DNA of 64,000 nt. Origin: Listeria weihenstephanensis (GTDB lineage: Bacteria > Bacillota > Bacilli > Lactobacillales > Listeriaceae). The stretch is from contig NZ_CP011102.1 of assembly GCF_003534205.1 (NCBI RefSeq), positions 62,001-126,000 of the forward strand. The letters run 5' to 3'. Shown one piece after another: positions 27,005 through 36,166 of the stretch. The notes beneath the pieces are model-generated. The model was not told the DNA's origin, did no database searches, and saw nothing but the letters and a program-made list of their open reading frames with translations. Within the stretch, counting starts at the first letter, position 1, and each line of letters opens with the position of its first letter. Position numbers and translations under genes: made by a program.

Positions 27005-27343
27005 ATGACCTACAAAGACCGGGGAATGAAGAAGTGGGGCGGCTTCATATTGAGTGAACATACGGCGCATATTGAGCAAGCAAATCAAGCCCCGCAATGG
27101 AAAGAAGCGATGGATGAGGCGAGTATTCAAGATGTTTTAGAGCATGCTCTGTCTCACCGCGTGATGCTAGCGATTCAGGAACACCAAGCCATCGGTATCG
27201 AAGCAAAAGCAGATATTCTTGGGCAATTGATCGGGATTGAAGGCGATAGTATTTATATTCGAACAAGCAGCGGAATCAAAGCAATCGAACTGTCCAATAT
27301 CCGTCATATAGAAGAGAGGCGGCTGGAGAAATGGTACAGTTAA
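27005..27343 (+). CDS. YolD-like protein
   Basis: 112 residues with AGGAGG upstream. The start (YKDRGMKKWGGFILSEH) and the C-terminal strand block (GIEGDSIYIRTSSGIKAIEL SNIRHIE) are typical of the YolD family, small partners of UvrX-type Y-family polymerases in Bacillus-group phages and chromosomes. The gene overlaps the uvrX start by 13 bp, so translation is coupled. Controlled by the LexA-type promoter at 26908. Confidence 0.85.
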   Translation: MTYKDRGMKKWGGFILSEHTAHIEQANQAPQWKEAMDEASIQDVLEHALSHRVMLAIQEHQAIGIEAKADILGQLIGIEGDSIYIRTSSGIKAIELSNIRHIEERRLEKWYS

Positions 27344-28609
27344 TCAATTATGAACATGCACCTAAACGTGATATTCTATGCATCGATGTAAAAAGCTTTT
27401 TTCGCATCCGTTGAGTGTGTCAAAAGGAGATTAAACCCGTTAGAAGCCTATTTAGTCGTGATGAGTAATCAGGAAAGTCAGGGTGGTCTAGTTCTTGCTG
27501 CGACACCGAAAATGAAAGATGTCTTTCATATCAAAACGGGATCAAGACGCTATGAAATTCCTGAGGACACACGAATTGTTGTGGCAGAACCGAGAATGAA
27601 GCTCTATTTGCAAGTTAATGAACTGATCGTCGAGATTTTTAAACGTTATGTAGCACCTGAACACTTACTAATTTACTCTATCGACGAGGCTATTCTGGAT
27701 GTATCACATTCACATAGCCTATTTGGTGACACCATGACAATAGCGAAAAGAATCCAGAAAGATATTTTAGATGAATTGCGTTTGTACGTCACGATTGGAA
27801 TTGGCGACAACCCTTTACTGGCGAAAGTAGCATTAGATGTGGAGGCGAAACATCAAGAAGATGGTATTGCAGAATGGCGTTACGCGGATGTTCCAAGCAA
27901 GTTATGGCGAGTGAAGCCGATGACTGAGATGTGGGGGATTGGCAGGAGAACAGAAGTGGCGCTAAATCGCTTAGGAATTTATACGATATATGATTTAGCG
28001 CATACCGAGCCGAGCATTCTGCGTCATGCGATGGGGCTAGTTGGTGAAGAGCTTTATTATCATGCAAATGGCGTCGATTATACAGATTTAGCTGAGAAGT
28101 ACGTACCACTATCAAAGAGTTACAGTAAGAATCAAATATTAGAGCGTGATTATCCAAATCACCGTGAAGTCGAGATTGTGATTCGCGAAATGGTGGAGGA
28201 TATCGCTATGCGTTTACGGCGTGAACATGCAGAATCAGCAGTTGTCCATTTAGCGATAGGCTATAGCCGTTACAGTACACGTAAAGGTTTTAGTCACCAA
28301 ATGAAGATTCATCCAACAGATAGCAGTAAGAAAATCGCTGTCTACGTACTCCATTTATTTCGAAAACACGTTGTCCATGAACCAATTCGTAGCATATCTG
28401 TTCAACTTGGGAAAATCAGTTATAAGACAGGAACACAGCTGAATCTTTTTGAAAATGCGGTCCAAACCGTGAATCAAGAGCAATTAGAGCGAACGATAGA
28501 CAAAATTCGCGATCGGTATGGATTTCAATCATTGATGCATGCAAGCAGTTTAGCTAATGGTGCAACAGGGCGCAAACGTGCGACTATGGTCGGTGGACAT
28601 AAAGGTTAG
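27331..28609 (+). pseudogene. UvrX-type Y-family DNA polymerase, frameshifted
   Basis: The gene begins at ATG 27331 (MVQLINYEHAPKRDILCIDV) but a +1 shift just after the six-T run at 27397-27402 gives a stop at 27412-27414. The remaining polymerase continues in the next frame to 28609 with no other damage: YSIDEAILDVS catalytic motif, helix-hairpin-helix region MWGIGRRTEVALNRLGIYT, little-finger domain, and a clamp-binding-like QLNLF near the C terminus. The catalytic N-terminal Asp (CIDVKSFF) lies before the shift, so an internal start at 27458 could not give an active enzyme. The cause may be mutation, a sequencing error in the homopolymer, or a frameshift event. Confidence 0.85.
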
Positions 28610-28694
28610 AAGATTTATCCGATTTGGATAAAAATTGCTTATAAAACTAGCTCAAAAGAACAAAGATTTCTTGGCTGATCAGGTGTAGAATATT

Positions 28695-28716
28695 ATTTGT
28701 GAATATAATCACAAAT
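28695..28716 (+). promoter_or_regulatory. Palindromic operator over the cupin promoter
   Basis: ATTTGTGA-N6-TCACAAAT is a perfect inverted repeat whose centre contains TATAAT (28704-28709), a good -10 box. A repressor bound here would block transcription of the cupin gene. The regulator is not evident in the window. Confidence 0.6.
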
Positions 28717-28738
28717 TCGAGAGGGGTTGCAAAGAGCG

Positions 28739-29119
28739 ATGTTTGCGAAAAAAGTACAAGACTACCAAAACCGTATTTTTGATGTAAATGAAATCAAGTC
28801 TTTCGATGATAATCAAGCCAAGAAAAATATTTTTTATGAAACAGGACAAACAGTTGGTGCAGTTTGGTGTTTGAAGCCGGGGCAAGAGCTTTATTTTCAT
28901 TCACATAAACAGGCAGATGATATTTGGATTTGTATTGATGGGGATTCAGGAACATATTATCCAGAATTTGGCGAATCTGTTGAAATTTCCAAAGGGATGG
29001 TATGTGTCGCTAGGCCAGGCGAGAAACACGGTATGAAGAATACCGGAACCAAAGATTTCGTATTTATTGGCATTGCTGGACCAGTTCCGCTCGATTTAAT
29101 TTTACATGAACTTGAGTAA
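28739..29119 (+). CDS. Small cupin-domain protein
   Basis: About 126 residues. A single conserved beta-barrel: FHSHKQADDIWICIDG gives the metal-binding His/His/Glu-type first motif (here HSHKQADD) and PGEKHGMKN the second. Such proteins bind metal and small ligands or act as isomerases/epimerases; no specific role can be given. The start is ambiguous: ATG 28739, or TTG 28727 immediately after GAGAGGGG. Single gene between an operator and a strong terminator. Confidence 0.7.
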   Translation: MFAKKVQDYQNRIFDVNEIKSFDDNQAKKNIFYETGQTVGAVWCLKPGQELYFHSHKQADDIWICIDGDSGTYYPEFGESVEISKGMVCVARPGEKHGMKNTGTKDFVFIGIAGPVPLDLILHELE

Positions 29120-29126
29120 ATTTCCG

Positions 29127-29175
29127 AACTAGAGTCTTTCTGAGTATAAATTCAGAGGGAACTCTAGTTTTTTTG
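29127..29175 (+). terminator. Cupin gene terminator
   Basis: AACTAGAGT...ACTCTAGTT stem with an inner CTGAG/TTCAG stem and eight T residues. Confidence 0.85.
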
Positions 29176-29236
29176 TTGGGCGCTTTTCTTGACTCTAGCG
29201 CCAGAATACGAAACAATAAAAGGTATAAAAGGAGGT

Positions 29237-29252
29237 TGTTTCACGTGAAACA
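29237..29252 (+). other. parS site 3
   Basis: Perfect TGTTTCACGTGAAACA; it overlaps the start codon (GTG at 29245) of the CocE-type hydrolase gene. Confidence 0.9.
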
Positions 29253-30942
29253 TTGTAAAATTAAGATTGAGAAAGATGTCCCAGCGAAAATGCGAGATGG
29301 CGTAACATTATACGCCGATGTCTACCGCCCAGATGCGGAGGGAGAATTCCCAGTTTTACTAACAAGACTTCCATACAGTAAGATTTTTGGATTACATTTT
29401 TTACGCCCAGATGTATTGGCGGAGAACGGTTATATTGTTGTCGTGCAAGATGTGCGAGGTCGCTTTGCATCAGAGGGAGAATTCATTCCATACATAAATG
29501 AGGCGAACGATGGTTACGATACGGTAGAATGGGCTGCAAGATTGCCGCAAGCAAATGGAAAAGTCGGCATGTTTGGCTTGTCATATTACGGCTACACACA
29601 GTTATTGGCCGCTATGGCTGAACCGCCGAGCTTGAAAGTTATCGTACCAACGATGTCGCAAAATAATATGACGGACGTATTTAATGATCACGATGGTGCG
29701 CTGGAACTTGGGGCTTGGGCGTCGTGGAGCATTGAATCGATTTTACCAGATCTAATTGTACGAAATATTACCGATCCAGAAGAGCAGGAACTAGCATTTG
29801 AAAAGTGGACAAAAGATATGGATAACCTAGAGGAATGGTATAAATTCAAGCCGATCAATGCCTGGCCACCAATCAAAAATACTGGTGCAATGCCTTATTT
29901 CACTGAGATACTAGACTATCCGCTCGACCACCCACATTGGAAAAATACGAGTGTAAAAAATAATTATGATAAAGTAAAAACGCCAGGACTTCACATTGGT
30001 GGTTGGTATGACTGCTTCTTGGATAAAACGATTGCTAATTTTCTCGGTGGTCATCGCCAAGGTCTAGGGGACAAACTTGTAATCGGACCATGGACACACG
30101 GTAATTTCATATCGATGATTGGTGATCGTGATTTTGGAACAGCAGCAGGATCATGGGGGGAGGCGGCTATGCATGAGCGCCATATCGAGTGGTTCAATCA
30201 TTGGCTAAAAGGCGAGCTGTTACCACAGACCGCGCCAATTCAAATATTCACGATGGGAATTAATAAATGGCAGGGTGCGAAAAACTGGCCACTTGAAAAC
30301 ACGAATTTTACACCGCTGTATTTTCATAGTGATGGGAAGGCTAATACGCGGATTGGTGATGGCACAGCTAGTTTTAATCGACCAAAAGCCACCGGAAATA
30401 GCGACAAATTCGTATATGATCCAGAAAATCCTGTACCATCTCATGGCGGTGGAACTCTCCATAAAGCGATTCAGGCAGATGGACCGCGCGATCAACGCGA
30501 ACTAGAATTACGCGAAGATATTTTATGCTACACAACGGCGCCTCTTACTGAAGAACTAGAAGTAACTGGTCCAATTGAGGTAACTTTATGGGCAAAAACA
30601 GATGCTGTTAATACGGATTTTACAGCTAAAATCATGGATGTCATGCCAGATGGGACTGCTTTTAATCTTACAGAAGGTATCATCCGTGCCTCCAAACAAC
30701 ACGGAGATACCGTTCAAAATGAAATTCAACGCTACACTATTAATTTGTGGGCCACAAGTAATGTATTTTTACCGGGACATTCGATTCGTGTGGAGATATC
30801 ATCGAGTAACTTCCCGCGCTTTGATGCTAACCCAAATACTGGCGCTAGTTTTATCAATACAACAGAGAGTGTTATCGCCAATCAAACAATTTTTCATGAC
30901 GCGGAACACCCATCTCATATTTTGCTCCCAATAATAAAATAA
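29245..30942 (+). CDS. CocE/NonD-family hydrolase (X-Pro dipeptidyl-peptidase-like)
   Basis: 565 residues from the GTG at 29245, with AAAGGAGG at 29228-29235. N-terminal alpha/beta-hydrolase domain with nucleophile elbow GLSYYG (~residues 105-110) and MRDGVTLYADVYRP at the start; a helical cap; and a C-terminal jelly-roll (EVTGPIEVTLWAKTDAVNTD) typical of the S15/CocE group. Soluble. It probably cleaves an acyl, ester or X-Pro amide; substrate not predicted. The parS site at the start codon ties its 5' end to chromosome segregation DNA. Confidence 0.85.
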   Translation: MKHCKIKIEKDVPAKMRDGVTLYADVYRPDAEGEFPVLLTRLPYSKIFGLHFLRPDVLAENGYIVVVQDVRGRFASEGEFIPYINEANDGYDTVEWAARLPQANGKVGMFGLSYYGYTQLLAAMAEPPSLKVIVPTMSQNNMTDVFNDHDGALELGAWASWSIESILPDLIVRNITDPEEQELAFEKWTKDMDNLEEWYKFKPINAWPPIKNTGAMPYFTEILDYPLDHPHWKNTSVKNNYDKVKTPGLHIGGWYDCFLDKTIANFLGGHRQGLGDKLVIGPWTHGNFISMIGDRDFGTAAGSWGEAAMHERHIEWFNHWLKGELLPQTAPIQIFTMGINKWQGAKNWPLENTNFTPLYFHSDGKANTRIGDGTASFNRPKATGNSDKFVYDPENPVPSHGGGTLHKAIQADGPRDQRELELREDILCYTTAPLTEELEVTGPIEVTLWAKTDAVNTDFTAKIMDVMPDGTAFNLTEGIIRASKQHGDTVQNEIQRYTINLWATSNVFLPGHSIRVEISSSNFPRFDANPNTGASFINTTESVIANQTIFHDAEHPSHILLPIIK

Positions 30943-31089
30943 TTTTATGACTAAAGTTCCTATGCTAGCTATTTAATTCATGGTAGAATAGTTAGGTATC
31001 TCTCAATTTTAAAGTATCTTCCAAGAGGCTAAGGGAGCTTGATCTTGGATGTTAAAAAATAAAAACATAGAGCATGAAGGAGCGGTAAG

Positions 31090-32418
31090 GTGAAAATTTT
31101 TTCGAAATTAGGTGTTGTCTTTTTAGCAGCGACACTCGCAATGAGTAGTTTAGTACATGGACCAATAGCGGTGGATGCAGCTGTAGCACCACCAACAATT
31201 AACGCGAATGCGGCAATTACAATTGAAGAAGGAACAGGTAAAATTTTGTACGGTAAAGACATTGACAAACTAATGGGCATTGCATCGATGACAAAAATGA
31301 TGGATGAGTACTTAATTTCAGAAGCAGTAGCAAAAGGCAAGCTGAAATGGGACGATAAAGTCACAATTTCCGATTATGCATATGAGGTGTCACAGGATCG
31401 TTCGCTTTCCAACGTGCCGCTAAGACGCGGTGAAGAATACTCCGTAGAAGAGCTTTATCAAGCGATGGCGATTTATTCAGCAAACGGTGCAGCAATTGCA
31501 ATCGCTGAAAAAATAGCAGGCAGTGAAGCGAAGTTCGTTGATATGATGAACAAAAAAGCAGATGAATTAAAACTTGGAGAACATCATTTTGTGAATTCTA
31601 CGGGCCTAAACAACGCAGATCTAAAAGGTAAATCTCAAGTTGGATCAGCGACAGATGAGAATAAAATGACGGCACGTGGTGTTGCAAAACTTGCGCAACA
31701 TATCGTTAAAGATTATCCAGATGTGCTTAAAACATCGAGTATTGCGAAGAAAAAATTCCGTGAAGGTACAAGCGACCAGATCGATATGACCAACTGGAAT
31801 TGGCTATTACCTGGCTTGATATACGCGCGTGAAGGTGTGGATGGCCTTAAAACAGGGACGACAGATTACGCTGGTCAATGTTTAACGGCGACCGCAGTGC
31901 AAGACGGAATGCGGGTTATCACGGTACTTATGCATGCCAATGGTGGTACAAGTGACCATGATAAAACACGTTTCAGTGAAACAAATAAAATGCTGGATTA
32001 TGCGTTTAACAATTTTAAATTGATGGAAGTTCGTAAGGCAGATGCAGCAGTGAAAGAAACAATTCCCGTTGATAAAGGCAAAGAAGATAATGTGAGCCTA
32101 ATGACGAAGGAAGCTGTAAAAATAGTCGTTCCAAAAACAACAACCGAACCAAAACTAGATGAAAAAGTAACGTTAGATAAGAAGACTCTAGATGCTCCAG
32201 TGAAGAAGGATACAAAAGTTGGAACAATGTCAGTTCAGCTTAAAGACGGCGACACACTTGGATATGTAGATGGCAAGAAAACAGATACAATCAATGTTGT
32301 GACGAAAGACGATGTCGAAAAGGCTAACTGGTTCATGCTGATGCTATCCAGTATTGGTGGATTTTTCACTAGTATTTGGGATTACGTAGCCGATGGAGTC
32401 AAAGGTTGGTTTAACTAA
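31090..32418 (+). CDS. dacA: D-alanyl-D-alanine carboxypeptidase (PBP5 type)
   Basis: 442 residues, GTG start after AAGGAGCGG. Signal peptide of ~30 residues. Penicillin-binding motifs in order: SMTK (66-69), SAN (130-132) and KTGT (~255). A C-terminal PBP5_C beta domain and an amphipathic anchor (NWFMLMLSSIGGFFTSIW) complete the family layout. It trims the terminal D-Ala from peptidoglycan stem peptides outside the membrane. Monocistronic. Confidence 0.95.
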   Translation: MKIFSKLGVVFLAATLAMSSLVHGPIAVDAAVAPPTINANAAITIEEGTGKILYGKDIDKLMGIASMTKMMDEYLISEAVAKGKLKWDDKVTISDYAYEVSQDRSLSNVPLRRGEEYSVEELYQAMAIYSANGAAIAIAEKIAGSEAKFVDMMNKKADELKLGEHHFVNSTGLNNADLKGKSQVGSATDENKMTARGVAKLAQHIVKDYPDVLKTSSIAKKKFREGTSDQIDMTNWNWLLPGLIYAREGVDGLKTGTTDYAGQCLTATAVQDGMRVITVLMHANGGTSDHDKTRFSETNKMLDYAFNNFKLMEVRKADAAVKETIPVDKGKEDNVSLMTKEAVKIVVPKTTTEPKLDEKVTLDKKTLDAPVKKDTKVGTMSVQLKDGDTLGYVDGKKTDTINVVTKDDVEKANWFMLMLSSIGGFFTSIWDYVADGVKGWFN

Positions 32419-32427
32419 ATAGAAGAT

Positions 32428-32467
32428 GTACTGAGTTCCTTATAAAAGAGGGCTCAGTTTTTTTTAT
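32428..32467 (+). terminator. dacA terminator
   Basis: ACTGAG...CTCAGT stem followed by eight T residues. Confidence 0.8.
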
Positions 32468-32582
32468 AGAATCATGTAAAGAATATTAATTTTCGTTCAC
32501 CGAATAGTCATAGTTTGTTAGTAAGCCACTCAATTCGAGCTGAACTTGATGGGCTAATCCAGACTCTATACGAAAAATCCTC

Positions 32583-33332
32583 ATGTATGATAACATACTT
32601 TCATTAATTAAACACTCAAATGGTGAATATTTAGATATAATCGATTCATACGGAGTTGAAAATAACAGAAGTCTCCTATATACTATTTATAAGCTTAGAG
32701 AGATTATAACGTGTAGAAAACGATGGGAGTACAGCAATATGAATATAAAAAAATATATGCCTTTAGAGTTAAGAGCTTATATGAATTTGATTAAATGCAG
32801 AAAAAGATTTCCAAAAAACACAATCCATTCGAGTCAAATTGGCGTGAATGTGGCGCTGGGAAAGGATTGCTGGATTAATCGAGATGTTATTATTGGAAAT
32901 AATGTGAGCATTGGTGATTATTCGTATGTTAATAAAGGAGCTATTATTGCGTCAGGGATCATCGGGAAATACTGCTCAATTGCGGCCTACTGCCAAATCG
33001 GTTTAGACGAGCATCCCATTGATAAAGTGTCCACATCTCCATTCACTTATGATAGCAAGAATTGGGATAATTTTCAGAATCCGCCGATCATCGGGAATGA
33101 TGTTTGGATAGGTGGAAATGTTCTGGTCATGCAAGGTGTAAAAATAGGCGATGGTGCGATATTAGCTGCTGGAGCTGTGGTGACAAAAGATGTTCCGCCA
33201 TACGCTATTGTCGGCGGTGTACCAGCAAGGATTCTCAGAAAAAGATTTGAAGAAAATACAATTGAAAACCTTGTAAAAAGCGCATGGTGGGACAAAACAG
33301 ATCAGCAAAGCCATCTCAATGCCAAAAACTAG
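32583..33332 (+). CDS. Hexapeptide-repeat acyltransferase
   Basis: 249 residues. The part after residue ~80 is a left-handed beta-helix with hexapeptide turns ([48 protein letters not shown]), as in CatB/WbbJ-type O-acetyltransferases that modify surface sugars. The start is uncertain: ATG 32583 has no clear ribosome binding site, while an ATG at 32739 (GGGAG upstream) would give a 197-residue protein of normal length. AT-rich. Followed by a polymerase/ligase-like membrane protein and a glycosyltransferase, so a polysaccharide role is likely. Confidence 0.8.
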   Translation: MYDNILSLIKHSNGEYLDIIDSYGVENNRSLLYTIYKLREIITCRKRWEYSNMNIKKYMPLELRAYMNLIKCRKRFPKNTIHSSQIGVNVALGKDCWINRDVIIGNNVSIGDYSYVNKGAIIASGIIGKYCSIAAYCQIGLDEHPIDKVSTSPFTYDSKNWDNFQNPPIIGNDVWIGGNVLVMQGVKIGDGAILAAGAVVTKDVPPYAIVGGVPARILRKRFEENTIENLVKSAWWDKTDQQSHLNAKN

Positions 33333-33452
33333 ATGCAACCTATTTAGAGGGGGAACTTTTACGGAGACAGAATAAATAATTGTAGCAGATAAAAAAAACT
33401 CGCTCGTGTTGTCGAAAGTAAGGACTGGCTACTAATTTGAAAGGAACCGCTC

Positions 33453-34829
33453 ATGAACAGATGGAATGAAACTTGGAATAACAAAAATCGGAGCATCATT
33501 ATCTTATTTATGATATTAAGTGTGATAACTCCTTTCGTACCAGCAGTTTTAGGGATTCTTCTTATCGCGATTTTACTTTATATGATAAAAGATATCCCAC
33601 TTCATAAATGCAATTATTATCTTTTTATCGGCGTTGTGATCAGCGGTTTTCTTGGTCCGTATTTAGCGCTTCCTGCGTTTCCAAGCTTTTTCCTGTTTCG
33701 GATTTTGATCATTCTACATATGGTCTTATTTTTGTTCGAAAAAAAGGACTTTAAGAAACTAGAACCAGTGAAAATCCCGCTCATCCTATTTATTGTCTGG
33801 ATTTTATATTCTATTTTCAGCTTACTATGGACTGGATCAGCATCACTCAGCTTACCTGCAATATACTACCAAATTGAGTCGTTTTACCTCGTATTCGCCT
33901 TTGTTTATTACATGGATAGCTTCGCAAAATTAAAGCAAATCCTGACTTGGATCTTAATTATTTATGTGTTAACCATTTTTATCGGTCTATGGGAAGCTCT
34001 AACGGGGAACCATCTGATATATTCGGCGGGAAATATTTTGTCATACGGAGATACACGCCCAACTGGACTGCTTGTCAACACAAACGACTATAGTTCTTAT
34101 CTTGCTTTTTACGTACCAGCCTTGTTCTTAGCCTTATTTCACAAAAAAACATTCTTTAAAACGCTCATTGGTATAGGGGCGCTCGGCGTGCTCGTATTCC
34201 TCATTTTTGAAACAGAATCGCGCTCTGGCTTGCTCGCTTTTTCGATTGTCGTGATATTGATGCTATACAAAATGGTCAAGCAAAAAATTATCTTCTTTTT
34301 TGGGCTCGTTATGGGCTCTTTAGTTGGTGCAATTATCCTGATAGCCAAACATGGGGAGCAACTTACCACATATTTTACTGGAAAAGTAAATTCCACCGAT
34401 CAACGTATGTTCATGTACGAAACGATTTACCGATTATGCAAAGAACACTATTTTTTAGGTGTTGGCATTGGCGTGACTCCAAAATACGTTTTTACCGCGT
34501 TATATGGAACATCGAATATACCAGTCGATATGCAACAAACGATGAGTGCGCATAATCTATGGCTTTCTAATTTATCAGACGTTGGTGTCATTGGCTTCTT
34601 CCCATTTGTTGTGCTATTTTTTTGGCTCGTTGCACACGCTTTGAAACTATACGTCACGAGTAAACACCTATTGGCTACGATTCCGATCTGTATTTTGGTT
34701 GCCTTTTTCGCGATATCAATTGGAAGCAGTAGTATTTTTGAAATGCGCGTCGTTTGGCTTGGGATGGGGCTAGCACTGACGATTATTTGTTTGTTAGAGA
34801 AAAATTTAGAATTAGGAGGAACAACATGA
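33453..34829 (+). CDS. O-antigen ligase/polymerase-like membrane protein
   Basis: 458 residues with about 11-12 transmembrane helices. The large outer loop and following helix contain SYGDTRPTGLLVNTNDYSSYLAF and ETESRSGLLAFSIV, matching the Wzy_C/O-antigen ligase pattern. In Gram-positives such proteins polymerise or transfer surface polysaccharide repeat units. RBS GAAAGGAA. Its stop overlaps the next start as ATGA, so the two are translationally coupled. Confidence 0.8.
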   Translation: MNRWNETWNNKNRSIIILFMILSVITPFVPAVLGILLIAILLYMIKDIPLHKCNYYLFIGVVISGFLGPYLALPAFPSFFLFRILIILHMVLFLFEKKDFKKLEPVKIPLILFIVWILYSIFSLLWTGSASLSLPAIYYQIESFYLVFAFVYYMDSFAKLKQILTWILIIYVLTIFIGLWEALTGNHLIYSAGNILSYGDTRPTGLLVNTNDYSSYLAFYVPALFLALFHKKTFFKTLIGIGALGVLVFLIFETESRSGLLAFSIVVILMLYKMVKQKIIFFFGLVMGSLVGAIILIAKHGEQLTTYFTGKVNSTDQRMFMYETIYRLCKEHYFLGVGIGVTPKYVFTALYGTSNIPVDMQQTMSAHNLWLSNLSDVGVIGFFPFVVLFFWLVAHALKLYVTSKHLLATIPICILVAFFAISIGSSSIFEMRVVWLGMGLALTIICLLEKNLELGGTT

Positions 34830-35890
34830 AAAAGCAACTTAAAGTTTTAGCAATTGGAGCTGGTTGGCGTGGCTCGAATAGCAGGTCCTTGTTCAGTGGT
34901 TTTACGAAATTAGGCTGTGATATTCGGGTTATCGAAACAGACGGCTATTTTTACAATTATACGATCCCAGAAAGACTCTATATGAAGGTTCGTAAATTAC
35001 CATTCAAGGCCAAATTCCAAAAGTTCAATAAAACAATTGAACGTACGATTGATTCTTACCAACCTGATATCTTATTCGTGGTCAAAGGTCTGTGGGTGAC
35101 CGAAGAAATCATTCAGTACGCGAAATCCAAAGGTATTACGACAATACATTTTCATCCTGATTTTCTTTTTGACGATCGCTACCACACGTCCCAAATTCTA
35201 GATAAAGCTATTCTCGCATACGATATTGTGGTGACTGCCAAAACGACAGAAGTAGAGAAATACAAGCAGTTTGGCTGTCAGTATGTTCATTTTATGAAGT
35301 ATGCGTACGATCCCGATATCCATCATCCCATAAAGTTGACTAACCAAGAAATCCCGATTTTCAAAACAGATGTTGCGTTCGTCGGCCGAATGGAGCTGCC
35401 AAGAGCTGATGCACTGAATGAAATCGCTGAAGCAAACTATGATTTAAAAGTTTGGGGAACAAAGTGGGATAAGATTCCTAAAAGCTATAAATTAAACCGA
35501 TTTTGTGAAGGACGCCCCATTTTTTGTGAAGAAATGGCGAAAGTTTTCCAAGGTGCGAAGGTTTCGGTGGGATTCCTAACGACATTATCGACAGAGCAAC
35601 ACACCGCGCGAACGTTCGAAATCCCAGCGTGTGGAGGATTTTTCTTGGGAACGAGGACAGCAGAACATATGGACATTTTCAAACAAGGAGTGGAGGCGGA
35701 TTTCTTCAGTAGCAAGGAAGAATTGGTAGAAAAAGTGGCATTTTACACTCGTAATGAGGATATGAGATCTAAAATTGCTCAAAAAGGCTATGATAAAGTT
35801 ATCAAAATGGACGCAACATATGAGAGTAGAGTGAAAGAGATACTTGTGTTTTCAGAAATAGAGCTAAGTAATGGTGTGTTGCTCCGCTGA
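34826..35890 (+). CDS. Glycosyltransferase (CgeB-like family)
   Basis: 354 residues from the ATG at 34826 (AGGAGGA upstream), overlapping the upstream gene by 4 bp. The Rossmann-type N terminus (LKVLAIGAGWRGSNSRSLFSGF) and C-terminal block with EIPACGGFFLGTRT and a Glu/His after it resemble the CgeB/DUF3880-type glycosyltransferases of spore and surface glycans. Cytosolic; predicted to add a sugar in the pathway served by the acyltransferase and the Wzy-like protein. Confidence 0.75.
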   Translation: MKKQLKVLAIGAGWRGSNSRSLFSGFTKLGCDIRVIETDGYFYNYTIPERLYMKVRKLPFKAKFQKFNKTIERTIDSYQPDILFVVKGLWVTEEIIQYAKSKGITTIHFHPDFLFDDRYHTSQILDKAILAYDIVVTAKTTEVEKYKQFGCQYVHFMKYAYDPDIHHPIKLTNQEIPIFKTDVAFVGRMELPRADALNEIAEANYDLKVWGTKWDKIPKSYKLNRFCEGRPIFCEEMAKVFQGAKVSVGFLTTLSTEQHTARTFEIPACGGFFLGTRTAEHMDIFKQGVEADFFSSKEELVEKVAFYTRNEDMRSKIAQKGYDKVIKMDATYESRVKEILVFSEIELSNGVLLR

Positions 35891-35934
35891 GGTTTGGCGG
35901 TTCCATCGGGATTAGAAAGATTTTAAAACACAAC

Positions 35935-36026
35935 AAAAAAACCACCGTGGAAAAGGGAGTAACCACGGTGGTCAAAAAAGGGAGTTATGGGATTTTCGTT
36001 CTCAGGGGAAGAATGAAAATTTATTT
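35935..36026 (-). ncRNA. LhrC-like small RNA, copy 1
   Basis: Read on the minus strand: -10 TATAAG (36033-36038) gives a start near 36026, then a hairpin whose loop carries CTTCCCC, a single-stranded CCCATAACTCCC stretch, and a terminator stem ACCACCGTGG/CCACGGTGGT with a CTCCC loop and T-run ending near 35935. Total about 92 nt. The three C-rich displayed motifs are the architecture of the Listeria LhrC sRNAs, which pair with ribosome binding sites. Copies 2 and 3 are at 37649 and 38968. Confidence 0.7.
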
Positions 36027-36114
36027 TGTTAACTTATAGGTTTATAATAACGTTTGTCAGAGAGATTTGGCTGTGATCTTGATTAGAATTTGATAATAAA
36101 GTTTTTGAAGTTAT

Positions 36115-36162
36115 AAAAAGCTTAGCAATGTTGCTCCAAAGAGGCTTCATGCTAAGCTTTTG
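36115..36162 (-). terminator. Terminator of the histidine phosphatase gene
   Basis: AAAAGCTTAGCA pairs with TGCTAAGCTTTT; the flanking T/A runs allow termination on either strand. Confidence 0.85.
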
Positions 36163-36166
36163 TTAC

